The notes under the pieces were generated by a model. It ran no database searches and was not told the DNA's origin. It saw nothing but the letters and a program-made list of their open reading frames with translations. The translations under genes were made by a program, and so were the position numbers. 6,912 bases of DNA from JAKEHA01 sp964560355 (GTDB lineage Bacteria; Krumholzibacteriota; Krumholzibacteriia; WVZY01; JAKEHA01): the NCBI GenBank assembly GCA_964560355.1, contig CAZLLI010000122.1, positions 1 to 6,912 on the forward strand, written 5' to 3'. This document shows positions 1 through 3,790 of the stretch, piece by piece (position 1 is the stretch's first letter; each line of letters opens with the position of its first letter).

Positions 1-63
1 TTTGAAGTCCCCGAGGTCCACCAGGGCCCATCCATTCCCGAGGCGGTCGTCCCGGCCCAATAA
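1..63 (+). CDS. C-terminal end of an unidentified gene, truncated by the window edge
   Basis: The first frame is open from base 1 to a TAA at 61-63 and would encode the last 20 residues of a protein (FEVPEVHQGPSIPEAVVPAQ). About three quarters of the third codon positions are G or C, as in the surrounding real genes, and a perfect hairpin starts five bases after the stop, where a terminator would sit. Both points favour a real gene end, but 20 codons without a stop can occur by chance in DNA this GC-rich. The tail is rich in Pro, Val and Glu and shows no recognisable domain, so no function is assigned. If real, it lies upstream of tolQR in the same orientation, and the 231-base gap suggests a separate transcript. 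Confidence 0.42.
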   Translation, partial: FEVPEVHQGPSIPEAVVPAQ

Positions 64-67
64 CGCG

Positions 68-88
68 ACATGCCCGTTTCGGGCATGT
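68..88 (+). terminator. Perfect 9-bp hairpin after the first gene end, possible terminator
   Basis: Bases 68-76 pair perfectly with 80-88 around a TTT loop, and a G-T wobble (67/89) can extend the stem. The hairpin begins four bases after the TAA at 61-63. It lacks a T-run on either strand, so it is not a canonical intrinsic terminator. It could stabilise the 3' end of the upstream message or terminate with a factor such as Rho. Confidence 0.35.
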
Positions 89-99
89 TCGGCCGAGAA

Positions 100-105
100 T
101 ATAAC
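100..105 (+). promoter_or_regulatory. Candidate -10 box upstream of tolQR
   Basis: TATAAC matches the sigma-70-type TATAAT consensus at five of six positions and stands out in a GC-rich stretch. No good -35 is found at 16-18 bases upstream and there is no TGn extension, so this rests on one box only. Confidence 0.3.
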
Positions 106-294
106 AGATGGCCGAAGAGGCCGAGAAGCCCGATCTTGGCGCCCCCGCGCCGGGCTAAGTCGTTGCGGCCGCCCCCGAAGAACGCGCTTGCGCGCGTCGT
201 CGCCGGATGGTTTTCTTAAGCGCAACGCGCCGGCCGTCGGCCCCTCCCAACCCGAAGACGGCCGGACCGGACGAACGACTTCCCCTAACGAAAG

Positions 295-1065
295 ATGGAT
301 TCGATGCACGCCTTCGCACCGCCCTTCGCCGCGGCCGGGTATTCGCTCTCGCAAATCCTGGGCGACACCGGAATCTTCGGGCTGGTCAGCCTTGGGGTTC
401 TCACCCTCGCGTCGATCGCGTCGTGGGGCGTCATGATCGAACGCTGGCGCTTCTTCCGCCAGCTCGACCGCAAGGTCCGCGATCTCAAGAACGTGATTCG
501 CACGCGCGGCATCGCGAACGCGCTCGCGGAGGCGGAGACGTACCTCCCTTCGGTCGAAGCCGCCGTGCTCGACGAAGCGCACCTCTACATGAGCACGCGC
601 GGCATCGACGGCCAGCTCGTGCTCGACGACCGCGCGGGCGCCGAAGCCGAGCGCGGGCGCTTGCGCGCGCTCCTCGAAGGGCGCGCGAGCAGCCAATTCG
701 CGGTGATGGAGCGCTACCTCATCCTGCTCTCGACGGTGGCGAGCGCGTCGCCGTTCTTGGGACTGCTCGCGACCGTGTGGGGCATCATGCACAGCTTCCT
801 CGGCATGGCCGCGGGCGGAGCGGCCAGCATCGACGTGGTCGGACCCGGCATCGCGGAAGCCCTCGTCGGCACCATCGCGGGCTTGGGCGCCGCCATTCCC
901 GCGCTCGTCGGCTACAACATGTTCGTGCGCCGCGTGCAGAAGAAGGAATCCGAGATCGACCTGTTCCTCTCGCGCATCGTCGAGTACCTGGTCGCGGTGC
1001 GCGGCGAAGAGACGGCCGCGATCGACACCCCCGCGCGCCCCTCGCGCAAGTCGCTCGCCCTTTAG
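295..1065 (+). CDS. tolQ: TolQ/ExbB-family proton channel subunit, TolQ-like
   Basis: This 256-residue inner-membrane protein forms, with the downstream TolR-like protein, a proton channel that converts the proton motive force into work on the cell envelope (Tol-Pal or TonB-type motor). The MotA/TolQ/ExbB family is clear. A first membrane helix at about 27-47 ends in SIASWGVMIER, very like the TolQ start. A large cytoplasmic loop follows, then two further helices at about 141-168 and 184-210. The second helix contains ATVWGIMHSF with Thr160, and the third contains PGIAEALVGTIAGL with Thr193. These are the two polar residues expected to line the proton path. Length fits the family (about 230-260). 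The start is uncertain because neither ATG 295 nor in-frame ATG 304 has a good Shine-Dalgarno sequence. tolR follows after 10 bases. The motifs favour TolQ over ExbB or MotA. Confidence 0.93.
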   Translation: MDSMHAFAPPFAAAGYSLSQILGDTGIFGLVSLGVLTLASIASWGVMIERWRFFRQLDRKVRDLKNVIRTRGIANALAEAETYLPSVEAAVLDEAHLYMSTRGIDGQLVLDDRAGAEAERGRLRALLEGRASSQFAVMERYLILLSTVASASPFLGLLATVWGIMHSFLGMAAGGAASIDVVGPGIAEALVGTIAGLGAAIPALVGYNMFVRRVQKKESEIDLFLSRIVEYLVAVRGEETAAIDTPARPSRKSLAL

Positions 1066-1075
1066 GAATGCCGCG

Positions 1076-1486
1076 ATGAGACGCCGGCGCTTCCACAGTG
1101 TGGCGGAGATCAACGTGACGTCGCTTGTCGACATCATGATGGTGCTGCTCGTCATCTTCATGCTCACGGCTCCGCTCATGCAGACCGGCGTGCAGGTAAA
1201 GCTCCCCACCGCGAAGTCGGTCGCGATCAAGGAGGCGGAGGCGATCGTGGTCACCGTCGCGCAAGACGGCGCCTTGTTCGTGAACGGCGCCCCCACGACG
1301 CTGGCCGGCATCGGCGCGACCCTCGAGTCGTTGCGCGCGAGCGGCGAAGAGCGCGTGTTCGTGCGCGGCGACACCAACGTTCCGTACGGCGTCGTGTTGT
1401 CGGTGATCGGCGAGATCAAGTCGGCGGGAATCACCAACGTCGGCATGATCACCGAGAAGGGGTCGGAGACGCAGTCGAACCAATAG
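1076..1486 (+). CDS. tolR: TolR/ExbD-family biopolymer transport protein, TolR-like
   Basis: This 136-residue protein is the partner of TolQ: a single inner-membrane helix that sits in the TolQ pore and a periplasmic domain that couples to the envelope. A basic N-terminus (MRRRR) is followed by EINVTSLVDIMMVLLVIFML at about 11-30. Asp19 corresponds to the essential protonatable aspartate of TolR and ExbD. The periplasmic part ends with NVPYGVV and SAGITNVGMIT, matching the conserved end of TolR (VPY then SAG-x-x-x-VG). The start has an AGGA at 1064-1067 overlapping the tolQ TAG stop, eight bases before ATG 1076, consistent with translational coupling. A strong terminator ends the operon 26 bases after the stop, so no tolA, tolB, pal or tonB gene belongs to this transcript. 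Confidence 0.93.
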   Translation: MRRRRFHSVAEINVTSLVDIMMVLLVIFMLTAPLMQTGVQVKLPTAKSVAIKEAEAIVVTVAQDGALFVNGAPTTLAGIGATLESLRASGEERVFVRGDTNVPYGVVLSVIGEIKSAGITNVGMITEKGSETQSNQ

Positions 1487-1512
1487 CGCGCGCGATAGCG
1501 CCGCCCGCGCCG

Positions 1513-1544
1513 ACCCGCGTGCTCCCGAAGCGCGCGGGTTTTTT
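1513..1544 (+). terminator. Intrinsic terminator of the tolQR operon
   Basis: A 10-bp GC-rich stem (1513-1522 with 1530-1539, one G-T wobble) closes a 7-base loop and runs directly into six T residues (1539-1544). It starts 26 bases after the tolR stop and is a textbook Rho-independent terminator on the plus strand. Confidence 0.92.
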
Positions 1545-1567
1545 CGTGCCCCGGGGCGTGCTATAAT
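1539..1567 (+). promoter_or_regulatory. Promoter of the sugar dehydrogenase gene, perfect TATAAT box
   Basis: A perfect TATAAT lies at 1562-1567. Seventeen bases upstream, the -35 position (1539-1544) is TTTTTT, the T-run of the preceding terminator, which shares only the first two bases of TTGACA. A palindrome, GCCCCGGGGC (1548-1557), lies in the spacer and could be an operator or chance. Transcription would begin near 1574-1575, upstream of the GAGGAG at 1588-1593 and downstream of the GTG at 1569. The -10 is convincing; the -35 is not. Confidence 0.6.
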
Positions 1568-1601
1568 TGTGGCCTCAAACCGCCACCGAGGAGCCTTTGC
1601 C

Positions 1602-3044
1602 GTGCATCGTCTGACCACCAGCGTCCTGGCGGCCGTTCTGTTTTCCTCCGCGTCGTTCGCGGCCGAAGTGGATTTGCAGAACGCCTTTCCCGGCCTGCCT
1701 GAGTTCAGCTTCCCCACCGAATTGCGGGACCCCATGGACGGGACCAGCCGCCTCTTCATGTGCGAGAAGGCCGGCGCCATCTGGGTGTTCGACAACGACC
1801 CCGCCGTCACCACCAAGAAGCTCTTCATGGATCTCACTCCGTACGTGAACTCCTATTGGGAGTGCGGGCTCCTCGGCCTCGAGTTCGACCCCGGCTACGA
1901 TTCCACCGGCGTCTTCTACGCCTTCTACACCACGAGCGGCGTGCTCACGTCGCGGCTGTCGCGCTTTCACGTGAGTGCCAGCGACCCCGACGCCGGCGAC
2001 TTGGGCAGCGAAGAAGTCCTGATCGAGATTCCGCAGACCAACTCCTGCCACAAGTCGGGGTGCCTCCAATTCGGTCCCGACAACTATCTCTACGTCACCA
2101 TCGGCGACGACTGCCTGGGCTGGCCCGCGCAGGATCGCACGTCGCTCAAGGGCAAGATGCTGCGCCTCGACGTGCGTGACCAACCGCCCGGCACGTACGC
2201 GATCCCGCCCAACAATCCCTTCGTCGGCAACCCCAACGGCTGGCGCGAAGAGATCTGGGCCTACGGTTTTCGCAACACGTGGCGCTTCAGCTTCGATTCC
2301 GAGAGCGAGCGCCTGTGGGCCGGTGACGTCGGCGAAGCAACGTGGGAGGAAGTGAATTTGATCCAGAGGGGGCGCAACTACGGCTGGTGGAAGATGGAGG
2401 GCGCGCAGTGCTATCCCAATCCCGCCGTGTGTGACACCGCCGGCATGAACGCCGTGCTCCCCATCGCGCAATTCCAACACTTGTCCGAACTCGGCGAGTC
2501 GGTCACGGGCGGGTACGTGTACCGCGGACACACCTGCCCCAGCCTGTGGGGCAAGTACGTGTACGCCGACTACGTCAACGGCACCATGTGGGCGCTCTCC
2601 TATGACGGTGTCAGCGCGAATGTCGAAGAGATCCAACCCGCGTCAGAGCGCCCGTACAATTTTCTATGCACCTTCGGCGTCGACCACACCGGCGAGCTGT
2701 ACGTCGTGACCCTGTGGGGCGACATCTATCGCATGATCGACCTCACCACCGGTGTGGACGATCGCACGCCGCCCGCGACGACGCTCCGCGCGCTCCCCAA
2801 TCCGTTCCAGACCTCGACCACGTGGGAATTCAGCGTTCCCGTGGCGGGCGACGCACGCATCGACGTGTACGACGTGAACGGACGCCGCGTGCGCGTGCTC
2901 ACATCGCGCGCGACCGCGAACACCCGCCTCACTTGGAACGGCACCGACGACGCCGGCCGAGAGCTCGCGAGCGGCATCTACTTCGCGCGCCTCACCGTCG
3001 ACGGTCGCACCGTCGCGCACCAACGCGTCGTACTCGTGCGATAA
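1602..3044 (+). CDS. Secreted PQQ-type sugar dehydrogenase (glucose/sorbosone dehydrogenase family) with C-terminal sorting domain
   Basis: This 480-residue protein is probably an extracytoplasmic quinoprotein that oxidises sugars or related alcohols on a six-bladed propeller of the GSDH family. GTG 1602 is chosen because GAGGAG (1588-1593) precedes it by eight bases; in-frame GTG 1569 lies at or before the predicted transcript start. Residues 1-20 form a signal peptide with cleavage near SASFA/AE. Family motifs in order: CGLLGLEFDP (88-97); NSCHKSGCLQFGPD (147-160), where His150 sits at the catalytic-base region; YLYVTIGDD (162-170); GKMLRLD (184-190); EIWAYGFRNTWRFSFD (217-232); LWAGDVGEATWEEVNLI (238-254); NYGW (259-262); TGGYVYRG (302-309). 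Residues 395-480 are a sorting/FlgD-like beta domain (LPNPFQTSTTWEF, DVYDVNGRRVRVL, LASGIYFARL). Cys149 and Cys154 flank His150 and could form a disulfide. Substrate and PQQ binding are inferred; some relatives (HHIP-like) lack enzyme activity. Confidence 0.88.
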   Translation: MHRLTTSVLAAVLFSSASFAAEVDLQNAFPGLPEFSFPTELRDPMDGTSRLFMCEKAGAIWVFDNDPAVTTKKLFMDLTPYVNSYWECGLLGLEFDPGYDSTGVFYAFYTTSGVLTSRLSRFHVSASDPDAGDLGSEEVLIEIPQTNSCHKSGCLQFGPDNYLYVTIGDDCLGWPAQDRTSLKGKMLRLDVRDQPPGTYAIPPNNPFVGNPNGWREEIWAYGFRNTWRFSFDSESERLWAGDVGEATWEEVNLIQRGRNYGWWKMEGAQCYPNPAVCDTAGMNAVLPIAQFQHLSELGESVTGGYVYRGHTCPSLWGKYVYADYVNGTMWALSYDGVSANVEEIQPASERPYNFLCTFGVDHTGELYVVTLWGDIYRMIDLTTGVDDRTPPATTLRALPNPFQTSTTWEFSVPVAGDARIDVYDVNGRRVRVLTSRATANTRLTWNGTDDAGRELASGIYFARLTVDGRTVAHQRVVLVR

Positions 3045-3051
3045 GAAGGAG

Positions 3052-3126
3052 TGGCTGCGGGGGGAGGATTCGAACCTCCGATATCCGCATTAACAGTGCG
3101 GCGTTGTGCCACTCAACTACCCCGCA
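3052..3126 (-). tRNA. tRNA-Asn (anticodon GTT)
   Basis: The minus strand folds into a complete cloverleaf of 72 bases plus encoded CCA (3052-3054). The acceptor stem is TGCGGGG/CCCCGCA, 7 bp starting with U1-A72. The D arm is GTTG/CAAC with a 7-base loop containing GG. The anticodon stem CCGCA/TGCGG encloses the loop CTGTTAA, giving anticodon GTT. The variable loop is ATATC, and the T arm is GGAGG/CCTCC with loop TTCGAAT. The discriminator base is G73, as expected for tRNA-Asn. The 3' end is separated by only 7 bases from the stop codon of the convergent dehydrogenase gene. No terminator with a T-run is seen beyond it. Confidence 0.97.
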
Positions 3127-3133
3127 GAATCCC

Positions 3134-3170
3134 AAACAAAAAGGGACATCCAGTATGCACTGGACGCCCC
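3134..3170 (-). terminator. Intrinsic terminator of the 151-residue protein gene
   Basis: Read on the minus strand, 3170-3159 pairs with 3154-3143 over 12 bp with a GCAT loop (3158-3155). The T-rich tail TTTTTGTTT follows at 3142-3134. Two of the pairs are G-U wobbles that exist only in minus-strand RNA; in plus-strand RNA the same positions are A/C mismatches and the following bases are not T-rich. The terminator is therefore directed leftwards, ending the gene that stops at 3203. Confidence 0.9.
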
Positions 3171-3181
3171 TTCTGTGACAA
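3152..3181 (-). promoter_or_regulatory. Candidate tRNA-Asn promoter overlapping the terminator
   Basis: On the minus strand TTGTCA (3181-3176) matches the -35 consensus at five of six bases, and CATACT (3157-3152) matches TATAAT at four of six. They are 18 bases apart. The -10 would be 25 bases before the tRNA 5' end, a usual leader length. The -10 lies in the loop and 3' arm of the terminator hairpin. This is a pattern match only. Confidence 0.5.
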
Positions 3182-3202
3182 GCAGAGTTGTTTACCCGCC
3201 CG

Positions 3203-3658
3203 TTACGCCTCCGGCCGGCTCCAGCGGAAGCGCACCTTTTCCACCCAGTGGGTGTTGCCGTAGTTGTCGACGAAGCCGACGTCGCCGAAGACGTTCGCGC
3301 CCGCGGGCGGCGCGGGCAGGAGCACGTAGAAGTACGCCCACGCGCGCGTGCGCACGTTGGGGTCGACGGCGAAGGTGCCGTGGGTCCCGCTCGCGCGGTC
3401 GAGCACGTGGATGAAGCCTTCGACGGCGGGCTTGCGCAGCTTGGCACCGACGAATTGTACGCGGTGCTCGCTGCGATTGGTCACGCTGAATTCGCCGACG
3501 AGCTGGAACATGGTGCGACCGCCGACGGCGGACGTGTTCCAGGTCGCGCGCGGGCCGGGGACGAGCAGCACGTCGATGGCGCGCTTGGGCGTATCGGGAA
3601 GTCGCAGCCACCCGCGTGGCCGAGACGCCTTGGGAATCTTGCCGAGCCACTCCAACAT
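3203..3658 (-). CDS. Uncharacterised 151-residue cytosolic protein, predicted beta-rich
   Basis: I do not recognise a named family. The frame is open to 3691, but ATG 3658 (MLEWLGKIPKASRP) is chosen because GAGAGGA (3674-3668, minus strand) lies nine bases before it. There is no signal peptide or membrane helix and no cysteine. From about residue 47 alternating hydrophobic stretches (MFQLVGEFSVTN, VQFVGAKLRKP, GFIHVLD, AWAYFYVLLP, FGDVGFVDNYGNTHWVEKVRF) suggest an immunoglobulin-like beta sandwich. The segment VDNYGNTHWVEKV (130-142) looks like the most distinctive conserved candidate. The gene has its own intrinsic terminator 33 bases downstream. It is 132 bases from the gene upstream (stop at 3791); a weak promoter-like pair (TTGGAC at 3765-3760, TACACC at 3740-3735, 19-base spacer) in that gap is not convincing. 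Coding status is well supported; function is unknown. Confidence 0.78.
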   Translation of the reverse strand: MLEWLGKIPKASRPRGWLRLPDTPKRAIDVLLVPGPRATWNTSAVGGRTMFQLVGEFSVTNRSEHRVQFVGAKLRKPAVEGFIHVLDRASGTHGTFAVDPNVRTRAWAYFYVLLPAPPAGANVFGDVGFVDNYGNTHWVEKVRFRWSRPEA

Positions 3659-3790
3659 CGCGGTCCGTCCTCTCGCCGGCGAACCGCGCACGGAAATCGA
3701 CGCGCGGTCGACGGCAACCGGTGGGGACGGCCGAGGTGTAGCAGGCCCGGGGCGGATTCGTCCAACTTTTTTCGCGCGCCGGTGTGAGGG

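Larger units (their letters stand above)
64..294 (+). other. Non-coding region upstream of tolQR with a possible structured leader
   Basis: No convincing gene fills these 231 bases. Besides the hairpin at 68-88 there is a TATAAC box at 100-105, the best -10 candidate upstream of tolQ. With a 17-base spacer its -35 would be TTTCGG at 77-82, which is poor and lies inside the hairpin. If transcription starts near 112, tolQ has a leader of about 180 bases. Within that leader, 230-238 pairs perfectly with 257-265 (9 bp, 18-base loop), ending 29 bases before the tolQ start. No known riboswitch was recognised. Confidence 0.4.

Noticed and set aside
108..158. A 16-codon open frame (MAEEAEKPDLGAPAPG) upstream of tolQ
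   Set aside because: No ribosome binding site, and it starts only three bases after the candidate -10 box, before transcription would begin.
207..1079. A 290-codon plus-strand frame over tolQ
   Set aside because: It is the shifted frame of tolQ, with Arg/His-rich sequence and no membrane helices.
1575..2636. A 353-codon open frame antisense to the dehydrogenase
   Set aside because: Same codon-register effect as above; no family motif and no ribosome binding site, whereas the sense frame has clear GSDH motifs.
2999..3015. A perfect 7-bp hairpin with a CGC loop near the end of the dehydrogenase gene, considered as a tRNA or gene terminator
   Set aside because: It lies inside the coding sequence, has no T-run on either strand and is of the size expected by chance in GC-rich DNA.
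3052..3126. tRNA-Asn as an integration site for a mobile element
   Set aside because: No integrase, no repeat of the tRNA 3' end elsewhere in the window and no change in sequence style across it.
3051..3263. A small plus-strand frame with a GGGFEPP motif
   Set aside because: This is the well-known spurious translation of the antisense of a tRNA gene.
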